From the NCBI GenBank assembly GCA_963724365.1, contig CAVRUR010000001.1, positions 186,001 to 250,000 on the forward strand: a DNA stretch of 64,000 nt, written 5' to 3'. Below, piece by piece: positions 21,157 through 29,100 of the stretch. Source of the stretch: JALORV01 sp963724365 (lineage in GTDB: Bacteria; Pseudomonadota; Gammaproteobacteria; Burkholderiales; Burkholderiaceae_F). The notes under the pieces were generated by a model. That model saw only the letters and a program-made list of their open reading frames with translations, ran no database searches and was not told where the DNA came from. Each line of letters opens with the position of its first letter. Position 1 is the stretch's first letter. The translations under genes and the position numbers were made by a program.

Positions 21157-21185
21157 ATTATGGTTGTGCAACAAAGGCTTGTCAA
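21157..21185 (-). promoter_or_regulatory. Sigma70 promoter of the tRNA-tuf-secE-nusG operon
   Basis: On the minus strand the consensus -35 TTGACA (21185-21180) and -10 CATAAT (21162-21157) are spaced by 17 nt. The -10 ends 14 nt before tRNA-Tyr, and the discriminator is GC-rich, as in stringently controlled stable-RNA promoters. Confidence 0.85.
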
Positions 21186-21345
21186 ACCGACTCGCCTTGG
21201 GTGCACTGCACCAGCCTGCTGCGGGTCCCTTCTGCCAAGCTCGAAGCGAGCGCCGACCGGCCGTGGTCCGCAACTGAACCCGAATGTCGTGAATAGTTAG
21301 CGCACACTCTTGAGTATGTTGCCCAATCACTATGGACATCAAAGG

Positions 21346-21373
21346 TTGACATGCGACGCTCAGCCCCGATACT
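21346..21373 (+). promoter_or_regulatory. Promoter of the GNAT gene, with start-site palindrome
   Basis: TTGACA (21346-21351), 16 nt, GATACT (21368-21373) predicts transcription starting at or next to the ATG at 21380. A perfect palindrome TTGTGCA-A-TGCACAA (21373-21387) straddles this start. The rest of the 21186-21345 spacer shows no gene. Confidence 0.6.
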
Positions 21374-21379
21374 TGTGCA

Positions 21380-22033
21380 ATGCACAAAATAGAGGCCCTT
21401 GACCCCGGTATTGAGCGCGCGGCTGCCGCCGCCCCTGCTCTTCCCCGTACCCCGCAACCCGGCGAGTCGCCTTGCGTTTCGCTGATCGCGCAGCTCGGGC
21501 CGGGACACCGCAAGCACATTGAGTCCCACCTGCGATCGCTGCCGGCGGACGACCGTCGGCTGCGCTTTGGGCATGCCATCAGCGATGCCAGCCTTGCCGC
21601 CTACGTCCGTCACATCCGATTCCACCGCGATGCGGCCTTCGGCGCATTCGATGACAGCGGGACCATCCGGGCGTTCGGCCACTTGGCATTTGCAGCCGAT
21701 TGCGAAGCAGCCGAACTCGGAATTTCGGTGGACCCGGCGGTGCGGAAACAGGGCGTCGGTCTTGCGCTTCTGGAACGGGCGGCCGCGCATGCGCGCAACC
21801 GCGGCCACACCCGGCTTGTCATGGCCTACTTGCCCGAGAACACGGCCCTCGCTTCGCTGGCCCGGCGCGCGGGCATGCAGATTGTGTTCGACCCGATCGA
21901 GCCGCGCGCCTATCTGTCACTGGAACCGGCTTCACCCGCCTCGATGCTGCAGGAGGCGTTCGGCGAGGCCATTGCCGCACTCGACCTGGGGTTTCGCCTC
22001 AGCGCCGATCCGGCGCGACCTACATCTGCTTGA
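21380..22033 (+). CDS. GNAT-family N-acetyltransferase
   Basis: This 217-aa protein has a GNAT fold: a variable N-terminal half with RRLRFGHAISDASLAAYVRH, then the acetyl-CoA-binding motif VDPAVRKQGVGLALLERA (R/Q-x-x-G-x-G type, about residues 118-135), followed by AYLPENTALASLARRAGM. The substrate cannot be told. The first 30 residues look non-conserved, so translation could begin later; the ATG at 21380 is supported by the promoter position, not by a Shine-Dalgarno. It converges with and overlaps the response-regulator gene by 14 bp. Confidence 0.8.
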   Translation: MHKIEALDPGIERAAAAAPALPRTPQPGESPCVSLIAQLGPGHRKHIESHLRSLPADDRRLRFGHAISDASLAAYVRHIRFHRDAAFGAFDDSGTIRAFGHLAFAADCEAAELGISVDPAVRKQGVGLALLERAAAHARNRGHTRLVMAYLPENTALASLARRAGMQIVFDPIEPRAYLSLEPASPASMLQEAFGEAIAALDLGFRLSADPARPTSA

Positions 22034-22793
22034 ACAGGTGCGTGTAGTTGCGGCTGACCTCGAGCTTGTCGGGCCGCCCCTTGACCTGGACCAGCTGCCG
22101 CCCGCGAAAGTCGCGCACCACGCCAGCTATGGCATCGGCGTTCACGATGGTGGAGCGGTGGATCTGCCAGAACTTTTCCGGGTCGAGTTCATCGACCAGT
22201 TCCTTGATCGGCTTGCGGATGAGCGCTTCGAACGTCTCTGTCTGCACGCGCGTGTACTTCTCGTCCGACGTGAAGAACAGCACGTCCGCGACCGGGATCA
22301 GCTTGATCTGCTGGCCCACGCTCGCCTGGATCCATTGCAGCTTGCTGCCGCCCGACGTTGACGGCATCGCCCCGCTGTCGGCATCGAGACGCGCCGCCAG
22401 CTTGGTCAGCAATTCGCCTAGATCGCTGGGCCGCCGGCCGAGACGCTTCTTGAGCCGCGCCACCGTCAGTTCGAGCCGCTCCCGTTCGGCCGGCTTGAGG
22501 ACATAGTCGACGGCGCCGTGCTCAAACGCATCGACGGCGTACTCGTTGTAGGCCGTGATGAAGACGACGTGGCAGGCTTCGCCGATGGCCCGTGCAGCCT
22601 CGATCCCGGTCATGCCGGGCATGCGGATGTCGAGGAACGCCAGGTCGGGCGCGTGCTGACTGACGGCAGCGACCGCCTCCTCGCCATTCTTGGCCTCGGC
22701 CACGATGTCGAGTTCAGGCCAGACTTCGGTCAAGCGAGCGCGCAACTGCTCGCGCATTAACCTTTCGTCATCCGCGATGATCGCCCGTGGCAT
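22020..22793 (-). CDS. LytTR-family DNA-binding response regulator
   Basis: The 257-aa protein has an N-terminal receiver (Asp8-Asp9 acid pocket, phosphoacceptor Asp55 in FLDIRMPGMTG, Thr in FITAYNEYAVDAF, Lys in DYVLKPAE) and a C-terminal LytTR domain (about 150-255: IKLIPVADVLFFTSDEKY, FWQIHRSTIVNADAI, SRNYTHLFKQM). It is the likely partner of the kinase encoded 14 nt upstream. The AlgR/LytR class usually binds direct repeats upstream of targets. No Shine-Dalgarno is seen, and a CATAAT hexamer lies 6 nt before the ATG. Confidence 0.93.
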   Translation of the reverse strand: MPRAIIADDERLMREQLRARLTEVWPELDIVAEAKNGEEAVAAVSQHAPDLAFLDIRMPGMTGIEAARAIGEACHVVFITAYNEYAVDAFEHGAVDYVLKPAERERLELTVARLKKRLGRRPSDLGELLTKLAARLDADSGAMPSTSGGSKLQWIQASVGQQIKLIPVADVLFFTSDEKYTRVQTETFEALIRKPIKELVDELDPEKFWQIHRSTIVNADAIAGVVRDFRGRQLVQVKGRPDKLEVSRNYTHLFKQM

Positions 22794-22799
22794 GCAGCG

Positions 22800-22805
22800 A
22801 TTATG
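22800..22805 (-). promoter_or_regulatory. -10-like hexamer 6 nt before the response-regulator ATG
   Basis: CATAAT lies in the 14-nt kinase-regulator gap, exactly 6 nt before the ATG. It could start a leaderless regulator transcript independent of the kinase mRNA. I see no clear -35. Confidence 0.35.
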
Positions 22806-22807
22806 CG

Positions 22808-24379
22808 TCAGGCGGGCTGCGCTGCGGGCTGCATCGGCATGTCGGCTTCGAAGGTGTAGGGCACGTCGATAGTGACGATCGTCCCTGACGGATCGTTCGC
22901 ATCGATCGACAGACGGGCACGTCCGCCATAGAGTGCCGACAGTCGTTCACGGACATTGGCCAGGCCAACGCCAGTTCCCGGTCGCGAGGCGGCGGCGAAC
23001 CCGAGGCCCGTGTCGGCAACGGTCACGCGCAACCGACCGTCAACGATGTCCGCCGAGATCGTGATCGAGCCGCCTTCAGGCTTCGGTTCGAGGCCGTGCT
23101 TGATCGCGTTCTCTATCAACGACTGCAGCATCATCGGCGGAAACTGGGCCGAGGACAGACCCTGCGGCACGGTGACCGTGTACTGCAGTCGATCCTCCAT
23201 GCGGAACTTCAGGATCTCCAGGTACGAGCGGCACAGCTGCACTTCCTTGCCCAGCGTGGTCGAGCCTTCTCGCATCTGCGGCAGTGCTGCGCGCAAGTAC
23301 TGGATCAGGTTCTTCTGCATCTTCGACGCCGTGGGCGGGTCGGTTTCGATCAGATAGTCGACCGACGCCAGCGTATTGAAAAGAAAATGCGGCTCGACCT
23401 GGGCCTGCATCATCTTGAGTTGTGCCTCGACGAGCTGGCGCTTGAGCCCTTCTTCCGCGGCTGTCGCCGTGGCGACCTGCGCACGCCGCTCCGCGCGCTT
23501 CTTGCCGCCCAGCACGATCTTCACAACGATGCCGGTGAGCACCATCAGCACCGCAAAGCTCATCAGCCAGTCGCCGCTGCGTTCCCGGTAGTTGTGGACC
23601 TCGCGCGCGATCTTCCGATCCACCTGGTCAGAAACGATGCTCTCGATTTCCCTGCGTGCACTTTCCAGCGCCTGCTCAATCTTGGCGGGATCGCCCGCCA
23701 CCTCCGGCGGGATGACCACGGCGCCGTTGCGATCAATCACGATGGCAGCCGGATCGTCCCTGACCGGCGGCGGTACCTTGTCCGACTCCTCGACGCGGAT
23801 GCCAGCGCCATCGATCACCACCTGCACCGGCTTGCCGTTGCGCTGGGAAAGAATGCGCACACCGGTCTCGTCAATATTGACCGAGCTCGCACCCTCCGCG
23901 GGCGCCGCATCGGGCAGGGCCGGAGCCTTGGGCGCGTTAGGCGCCTGCGGCGCGCGCGGAGGCGGTGGCGGCTTCGGCGGTTGGGGTGAGTTGGGTCGTT
24001 CGATGCGGATGCCGTCGGGGCCGACCTTGATGTCCACCTTGATGTTGTCGGCCGGCCCATTGCGGTCAACGATGACGACGGGACCATCGCTGTAGATGAC
24101 GTTTGACGCGATACCGGCGAAGGCCATCAGCAATATCGCCACCAAGGCAAACTTCCCCCATCCAACGACGGCGAGCCAGTCACCCAGGCGACCAACGAGA
24201 CTTCGAGCCGGAGGCATTACCCTGGCCTGGAAGAACGACCAGCTGCGCGCGGCTCCGCTGGCGACATCCGGCGCGGCCGTGCGAGCACCGGCTGCCGTTG
24301 CTGCACTGGCGCGACGCAAGACTCCCGCGGCATCGCCGCCGGCTTCGCCCGCGGCCGGAGTGGTTTGGTTGTCGGCCAT
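22808..24379 (-). CDS. Sensor histidine kinase, LytS/YehU type, with novel periplasmic repeats
   Basis: From the ATG at 24379 this is 523 aa. A cytoplasmic N-terminal tail (1-76, Ala-rich) precedes membrane segment 1 (about 77-97), a periplasmic region (98-270), membrane segment 2 (271-290), a short coiled region and a His_kinase core with phosphoacceptor His331 (QAQVEPHFLFNTL). The ATPase boxes are ENAIKHGLEP, DTGLGF and GVGLANVRERL. The periplasmic part holds a Pro-rich spacer (132-156) and several short repeats of the form V-x-I-D-x-x-G-[IVA]-[RV]-[IV] (near 117, 167, 187 and 213). I recognise no named sensor domain there. It is paired with the downstream LytTR regulator. Confidence 0.9.
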   Translation of the reverse strand: MADNQTTPAAGEAGGDAAGVLRRASAATAAGARTAAPDVASGAARSWSFFQARVMPPARSLVGRLGDWLAVVGWGKFALVAILLMAFAGIASNVIYSDGPVVIVDRNGPADNIKVDIKVGPDGIRIERPNSPQPPKPPPPPRAPQAPNAPKAPALPDAAPAEGASSVNIDETGVRILSQRNGKPVQVVIDGAGIRVEESDKVPPPVRDDPAAIVIDRNGAVVIPPEVAGDPAKIEQALESARREIESIVSDQVDRKIAREVHNYRERSGDWLMSFAVLMVLTGIVVKIVLGGKKRAERRAQVATATAAEEGLKRQLVEAQLKMMQAQVEPHFLFNTLASVDYLIETDPPTASKMQKNLIQYLRAALPQMREGSTTLGKEVQLCRSYLEILKFRMEDRLQYTVTVPQGLSSAQFPPMMLQSLIENAIKHGLEPKPEGGSITISADIVDGRLRVTVADTGLGFAAASRPGTGVGLANVRERLSALYGGRARLSIDANDPSGTIVTIDVPYTFEADMPMQPAAQPA

Positions 24380-24385
24380 GGCGGA

Positions 24386-24391
24386 ATTATC
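24386..24391 (-). promoter_or_regulatory. -10-like hexamer 6 nt before the kinase ATG
   Basis: GATAAT on the minus strand ends 6 nt before the ATG at 24379, placing the expected transcript start on the ATG. No Shine-Dalgarno is present. A -35 is not clear. Confidence 0.4.
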
Positions 24392-25019
24392 GCGGGTGGC
24401 GGACAGGACGGGCCAAAAAGGCCGATACCCTGGACCCGACCGCGTCACCCAAGGAGAAGGGCCGGCAGCCAGGGCTGGAAAGCGATGTCGTGTTTGGTTT
24501 CATCTCAACAACCTGTGTTCATGCGGTTAGCTATGAGGGCACAGTAGGGTCCGGACGAAACTCTCACCACACTGGTGCGACAGGATGCACGAAGCGAGGG
24601 CCAGACTGCAGAAGCACGGAACGGGATGGCCGCCCAATCCATCTCGCAGATAGGAACGACAACCCGATCGATACCAAAAAAACGGCCCGGTTGGAGCCGG
24701 GCCGGAACAATCCCCGGGGGGCCGGGGCTGGAGGAAGGACACCGCGCCGGGTGAGCTGCTCGAACCCGTCAGCGGCGCGGGTGGTGTCGTCGGGCTGGTT
24801 GTCTCTCGAAGCCGTCGCCCAGCGTCGTCACTGGGCTATCGCTGCCGCATTGCATTGAACTCTAGGCAAGCACGCCCGTGATTGCGACGCGATTGCGATG
24901 AATCGAAGATCGGCGAGGGCAAAGTCCACGAAAACCACCGGGTCGGTGCGAACTGCGTCTAAGCGCGATGAATCGACCCTGCGGGACGCGAAGTGGACGC
25001 TCATTTCGGTGTTGCAGGT
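24392..25019. other. Gene-free region with an orphan minus-strand terminator
   Basis: About 630 bp hold no credible gene; open frames here lack coding character. It contains the terminator at 24676-24704, and a 12-base direct repeat GCGATGAATCGA near 24895 and 24966. A small RNA ending at the terminator is possible but unproven. Confidence 0.5.
24676..24704 (-). terminator. Intrinsic terminator (minus strand)
   Basis: Read on the minus strand, an 8-bp stem CGGCCCGG/CCGGGCCG with a 6-nt loop is followed by seven T residues. It lies over 300 nt downstream of the nearest minus-strand gene (ending at 25020). Confidence 0.8.
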
Positions 25020-25412
25020 TCAGGACCCGCCGGCAAGGCGCAGCACGAGTGATACCCCCAGCAAGACCCAGCCCGCACGACCTGCCATGTCCGACCAGGG
25101 ATGCGCGGCCTTCAGCTGCGCGGCCTGCTGCATCAGTTCCTCCTGTCGACGCCTGGATTGCTCGGGCGAGCCCTGGCTGTCGGCACTGGCCTGGATGACC
25201 GCGCGAATGAACGGAAACTGTGAGATCAGGGACAGCATCAGAACGGACGCGCCGAGATCGCCCAGACCATTGGCAATCCGGCCCGCATCGAACTGGACCA
25301 GCGCCAGCCCGGCCAACGTCGAGCTGAGCACGAAGAAGGTGTTGCGCCACACGCGCTCGCCCGCCGAGGGCTCCGGCGCGGGGGGCGCGGGTGCTTTGGT
25401 CCGAGGGTTCAT
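25020..25412 (-). CDS. Hypothetical small membrane protein
   Basis: I do not recognise this 130-aa protein. A Pro/Ala-rich N-terminus (1-18) precedes a hydrophobic segment (about 25-42, TFFVLSSTLAGLALVQF), a second one (about 50-68, GLGDLGASVLMLSLI) and a third at the C-terminus (about 110-126, AGWVLLGVSLVLRLAGG), with a charged, Gln-rich middle (residues 75-100). It is probably an inner-membrane protein. No Shine-Dalgarno is obvious. It is co-directional with the EF-hand gene and gspC but separated from the former by 246 nt that show no gene. Confidence 0.6.
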   Translation of the reverse strand: MNPRTKAPAPPAPEPSAGERVWRNTFFVLSSTLAGLALVQFDAGRIANGLGDLGASVLMLSLISQFPFIRAVIQASADSQGSPEQSRRRQEELMQQAAQLKAAHPWSDMAGRAGWVLLGVSLVLRLAGGS

Positions 25413-25658
25413 ATAAGGCTTAGATGGCTACAAGTCCCGTCGGTTCAAGTCATGTACGTTCAAGCCATCGGTAACCGCGTCATCGGCATGGAGGAGTCTC
25501 GCCGGCCGATGCCTCCGGCCCGCCTTCGGCGCAGGCCCCGCCTTCGAACTTCGACATCTTCCGTCGTTTCTCAAGCGGCACACTGACCTAAGCCAACAAT
25601 ACGAGCCCCGGCGCGTGTCGCCAAAGTGGGAGGCGCCTCGCCGGAATCAAACGGCGTG

Positions 25659-26102
25659 TCAGGGCTTGACCGGTGCCGGCTGGGCGCGCCGAGGATTTGC
25701 CTGGCGCCACGCGGACATCTCATCGCGCGTCAACGTGCCGTCCTTGTTGGTATCGATCGCGTCGAAGTTTTCGGCGAGGCGCGGGAACGACTTCGCCTCG
25801 TCGCGCGTGATCGACCCGTCCTTGTTCGCATCGAGGTTGGCGTGATGGCCATGATGACCGGCACGTCGGCCGGCGCGCAATTCGTCGGCGGACAGCGCTC
25901 CATCCTTGTTGGTGTCGAGGCGATCGAACGACTCATTCAGGCGCGGATGAGTGGCAGCTTCCTCACGCGAGATCGAGCCATCGCCGTTCTTGTCGAGGGA
26001 ACCGGCGCCGGTGCTCGCCGGGCCCTGCGCGTCGTTGGACGCAGCCAGGGCAACGGCGCACGAGGTGGCCAGCAGGGCAGCGATGAGTATCCGAGTGTTC
26101 AT
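25659..26102 (-). CDS. Exported EF-hand calcium-binding protein
   Basis: From the ATG at 26102 (GGAG 6 nt upstream) this is 147 aa. A Sec signal peptide (1-21, ILIAALLATSCAVALA) is followed by four canonical 12-residue EF-hand loops: DKNGDGSISREE (37-48), DTNKDGALSADE (63-74), DANKDGSITRDE (91-102) and DTNKDGTLTRDE (117-128). A His-rich AGHHGHHANL lies between loops 2 and 3. All loops keep Asp at positions 1 and 5 and Glu at 12, so four calcium sites are likely. It lies 115 nt downstream of gspC on the same strand, so a periplasmic or type II-secreted role is possible. Confidence 0.85.
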   Translation of the reverse strand: MNTRILIAALLATSCAVALAASNDAQGPASTGAGSLDKNGDGSISREEAATHPRLNESFDRLDTNKDGALSADELRAGRRAGHHGHHANLDANKDGSITRDEAKSFPRLAENFDAIDTNKDGTLTRDEMSAWRQANPRRAQPAPVKP

Positions 26103-26217
26103 GAGCATCTCCTTTGAGGGTGAGCCCATTTAACGGTGGCCACGCTTCCCGGTCGACGCGACTTACCTTTGGTTACGACTGAAACGCCCGCGAGGCGTCA
26201 GCTACACGTGGCGCAAC

Positions 26218-26799
26218 CTACTGTGTCTGCGGCGGTGTCCCCGGGGGATTCTGGGGCATGGCAGGCGGTGGCTGCGGCGATGCGCTTGAGGGACGCGGTG
26301 CGATTGCCGGGGCCCCGCTCGCGCTGGGGGCGGTCAGCGTGTTGCCGTCGCGCGTGAAGTTCTGCGTCGGTGCGCCGCCGCTCATGGCCACGGCGGGCCG
26401 AGGCGGGAGCCGGACTTCCTGCCGCCCGCTCGGGCTGTCGAGCACGATGACCTCCGACTCGATCGACACCAGCCGAGTGCCGGGAACGACTTCCTGGCCG
26501 ACCAGGAACACCCGCGGTGGCTTGCTGTCAACGACGAGAATTGCGCTGGAATTCTTGCCGGCAGCGAAGGCTCCGAGCGACTGGATATTGGATGCAACCG
26601 CGACCTGCGCCACTTCGACCTTACCGAACATACGGGCCGCGGCGGTCGCATCCGGATCGCGCAGGGGCGGCGGCGGCAGGGGGGGTGGCGCCGAGGTCGG
26701 CGCCGGAGTGAAGATGCGCACCGACCAGTACGCGCCGATGGCCACCACACCCGCAAAGAAGAGCAGGTGGACCATGGCCGCAGCAAACTTTTTCAGCAT
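26218..26799 (-). CDS. gspC: Type II secretion system protein GspC
   Basis: GspC (193 aa) links the inner-membrane platform to the GspD secretin. A single N-terminal membrane segment (about 8-30) is followed by a Pro-rich spacer and a homology-region domain (about 55-135: ARMFGKVEVAQVAV, PRVFLVGQEVVPGTRLVSIE). The C-terminus is Pro/Ser/Ala-rich with no PDZ domain. It is transcribed away from gspG, as in Burkholderia gsp clusters. Assignment rests on the homology region and the neighbourhood. Confidence 0.85.
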   Translation of the reverse strand: MLKKFAAAMVHLLFFAGVVAIGAYWSVRIFTPAPTSAPPPLPPPPLRDPDATAAARMFGKVEVAQVAVASNIQSLGAFAAGKNSSAILVVDSKPPRVFLVGQEVVPGTRLVSIESEVIVLDSPSGRQEVRLPPRPAVAMSGGAPTQNFTRDGNTLTAPSASGAPAIAPRPSSASPQPPPAMPQNPPGTPPQTQ

Positions 26800-27019
26800 C
26801 GCAAGTCCAGGCAGGGGCGCCGATGATCGCTCACGCCGCGCGGATTACGCTCATCCTCTTTCATTAGCGGCCGCGACGAATCCCGTCTAAGAGGGGTCAG
26901 GTCACACACTTGCGTTGATAATATCCGTCGTAGTCCCCATTGTCCGCGCCCAAAACACAAGAAGTTCAATGCCTTCGGCGCGTAACTTCAAGCTTTCTTT
27001 CGCTTTGGGCAGTGATCAT
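26800..27019. promoter_or_regulatory. Divergent gspC/gspG promoter region
   Basis: This 220-bp intergenic region must drive gspC leftward and gspG-F rightward. A GATAAT hexamer lies at about 26919-26924 on the plus strand as a possible -10 for the gsp operon, without a convincing -35. Confidence 0.35.
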
Positions 27020-27472
27020 ATGAGTACGATGAAGGTCCCCCTTTCCCCGCGCGACGGCGGCTTCACGCTGATCGAGATCATGGTCGTGATCACGATCCTC
27101 GGAATCCTGGCTGCGCTCATCGTTCCGCGAGTCGTGGGGCGAACTGACGATGCCCGCATCGCCGCCGCTCGCCAGGACATCGCCTCGGTGATGCAGGCGC
27201 TGAAGCTCTACCGCCTCGACAACGGACGCTACCCAACCACCGAGCAGGGCCTGCAGGCGCTGATCACCAAGCCGGGCACTGAACCGATCCCCAACAACTG
27301 GAAGCAAGGCGGTTATCTCGAGCGCAGTTCAGTGCCGCGCGATCCGTGGGGCCAGCCTTACCAGTACCTGAACCCGGGCCTGCGGGGTGAAATCGATGTC
27401 TTCAGCTTCGGTGCTGACAACCAGTCGGGCGGACAGAACTCCGACGCGGACATCGGGTCCTGGTCGCTGTAA
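27020..27472 (+). CDS. gspG: Type II secretion major pseudopilin GspG
   Basis: GspG (150 aa) is the main subunit of the T2SS pseudopilus. A short leader ends at the prepilin-peptidase site GG/FTLIEIMVVITILGILAA (Glu at mature position 5), followed by the hydrophobic helix and the globular domain with ARQDIASVMQALKLYRLDNG, YPTTEQGLQAL and the C-terminal DPWGQPYQYLNPG. I chose the ATG at 27020, which leaves a 14-residue leader; an ATG at 27029 is also possible. Confidence 0.94.
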   Translation: MSTMKVPLSPRDGGFTLIEIMVVITILGILAALIVPRVVGRTDDARIAAARQDIASVMQALKLYRLDNGRYPTTEQGLQALITKPGTEPIPNNWKQGGYLERSSVPRDPWGQPYQYLNPGLRGEIDVFSFGADNQSGGQNSDADIGSWSL

Positions 27473-27532
27473 GCGCGCCGCGGTCACCGTACCGCCGCCG
27501 TGCCTCGCCAGACGATCGCAGACCCAGACCCC

Positions 27533-28066
27533 ATGAAGGCCCTGCCGGCGCGACGCCCCGCACCTCCGGGTGAACGCTTGCCTTGCGGCGGCTTCACCCT
27601 GATAGAAATGCTGGTCGTCATCGTGCTCGCCGGCATCCTGATTTCCGTCGTGTCGATCAGCGTGACGCCCGATCCGAGGCAGAAGCTCATGCGCGAGGCG
27701 CAACGCATCGGCCAGCTGATGACGCTCGCGGCCGACGAGGCTCGCATCCGGCAGTTGCCGATCGTCTGGGAGGCGGACCTGCGCGGCTATCGGTTCGTGG
27801 CCGAGGTGGGAGGTGAGCGGCAATTGCTGACCGGCGATGACCTGCTGCGCGAACGCACCTGGGAAACACCGTTGACGCGGCTCTCGGTCCAGGACGGCGC
27901 GGGGCCGCAACCGGCCCAGACGTTGCTGGGCCCAGGCGCGCCGCCGGTGCGCATGGCGATCGCGCGCGAGTGGGTTCAGCCGCGCTGGCGTCTCGAACTG
28001 TCCAACGAAGACTCGACGGTCCGCCTCGACTTCGACGAATCTGGCCGGGCGACGGTGGTTCGATGA
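27533..28066 (+). CDS. gspH: Type II secretion minor pseudopilin GspH
   Basis: A minor pseudopilin of 177 aa from the ATG at 27533; a GTG at 27500 would add 11 residues. The prepilin site is CGG/FTLIEMLVVIVLAGIL, with Glu5 kept. A beta-rich globular domain follows (LPIVWEADLRGYRFVAEV, WRLELSNEDSTVRLDFDE). It lies after gspG, and its TGA overlaps the gspI ATG. Confidence 0.9.
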   Translation: MKALPARRPAPPGERLPCGGFTLIEMLVVIVLAGILISVVSISVTPDPRQKLMREAQRIGQLMTLAADEARIRQLPIVWEADLRGYRFVAEVGGERQLLTGDDLLRERTWETPLTRLSVQDGAGPQPAQTLLGPGAPPVRMAIAREWVQPRWRLELSNEDSTVRLDFDESGRATVVR

Positions 28067-28437
28067 CACGACACCGTGGCTTCACCCTGCTCGAGGTGCT
28101 GGTTGCGCTGGTGATCATTGGCGTGGCGCTCGCCGCGTCGATGCGGGGCGCGATGTCGCTGACGACCACGGCCGAGTACACGCGCGAAAAGATGCTGGCC
28201 GTCATGACGGCCGAGAACCGCCTGCTCGAACTACGCCTGGCGCGCGAGCGGCTCGAACAGGGCGAGAACAGCGTGCCGTGCGAGCAGGGCGGCCTGACCT
28301 TCCAGTGCGTACAGGCAGTGAAACCGACTCCGAACCCGTTCTTCCGGCGTGTCGAGGTGCGCGTGTTCAAGACTGCGCCCGACGGTTCCCCCCGCATGCT
28401 GGCCGAGTTGATGACTGTGCTGCCCACCAACCAATGA
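28063..28437 (+). CDS. gspI: Type II secretion minor pseudopilin GspI
   Basis: This 124-aa pseudopilin has a very short leader, MTRHRG/FTLLEVLVALVIIGVAL, with Glu5. The GspI-type motif AENRLLELRL follows, then a small globular part. The ATG overlaps the gspH stop (ATGA), so an upstream in-frame extension can be dismissed. GspI, J and K form the tip complex of the pseudopilus. Confidence 0.92.
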   Translation: MTRHRGFTLLEVLVALVIIGVALAASMRGAMSLTTTAEYTREKMLAVMTAENRLLELRLARERLEQGENSVPCEQGGLTFQCVQAVKPTPNPFFRRVEVRVFKTAPDGSPRMLAELMTVLPTNQ

Positions 28438-29100
28438 GTGCAGCGCAGAGCCGTCTCAGAGCAAGCTCGCGCCGCAGGGCGCAGCCCGGAGGCTCGTATC
28501 CGCTCGCGCGGATTTACGCTGCTCGAATTGCTGGTCGCGATCACCGTACTGTCGGTCGTGTCGCTGATCTCCTGGCGCGGGCTCGACACGCTGGTCAGCA
28601 CGCGTGAGCGGCTCGAGCCGGAGGCCGATGACGTGCGCGCGCTGCTGACGACTTTCGGTCAGATGGAACGCGATCTCGCACAGGTGACCAATCCGAAGTT
28701 TCTCGGCCTGACGGCGTCACCGGTCAACGTATTGATCGCCGACGGTACGACGATGCTGCAGCTGGCGCGGGTGGCGCCGGCCTCGGCTGACCGACCGACC
28801 GAAGTTCAGACTGTGTACTACCGCGTCGTCGAAGGCACACTCATCCGTCAGGCGACCGCGGCGCTGCCGGCGTTCGAAGTCACGCCTACCGACCGCCTGG
28901 AGTCGGCCCGCCTGCTCGGCCAGGTGCGGCTGATGCAGGTACGCACCTGGTCACCGAACGGCGGTTGGGTCGATCCAAATATCCCGCAGGACTCCAGCGG
29001 CGCGCCCCCGGGAGCCAGCGCTGTCGTCCCCGGCGTTGAGATCACGATCGAGCGCGAGAACGGCCGGATCTTTCGCCGCGTGCTGCTGGTGGGCGCATGA
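28438..29100 (+). CDS. gspJ: Type II secretion minor pseudopilin GspJ
   Basis: This 220-aa pseudopilin starts with GTG immediately after the gspI stop. The leader is longer than usual (about 25 residues) and ends RSRG/FTLLELLVAITVLSVV. The globular domain contains SWRGLDTLVSTRERL, TFGQMERDLAQVTNP and YYRVVEGTLIRQ, as in GspJ. Its stop overlaps the gspK start. Confidence 0.92.
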   Translation: MQRRAVSEQARAAGRSPEARIRSRGFTLLELLVAITVLSVVSLISWRGLDTLVSTRERLEPEADDVRALLTTFGQMERDLAQVTNPKFLGLTASPVNVLIADGTTMLQLARVAPASADRPTEVQTVYYRVVEGTLIRQATAALPAFEVTPTDRLESARLLGQVRLMQVRTWSPNGGWVDPNIPQDSSGAPPGASAVVPGVEITIERENGRIFRRVLLVGA

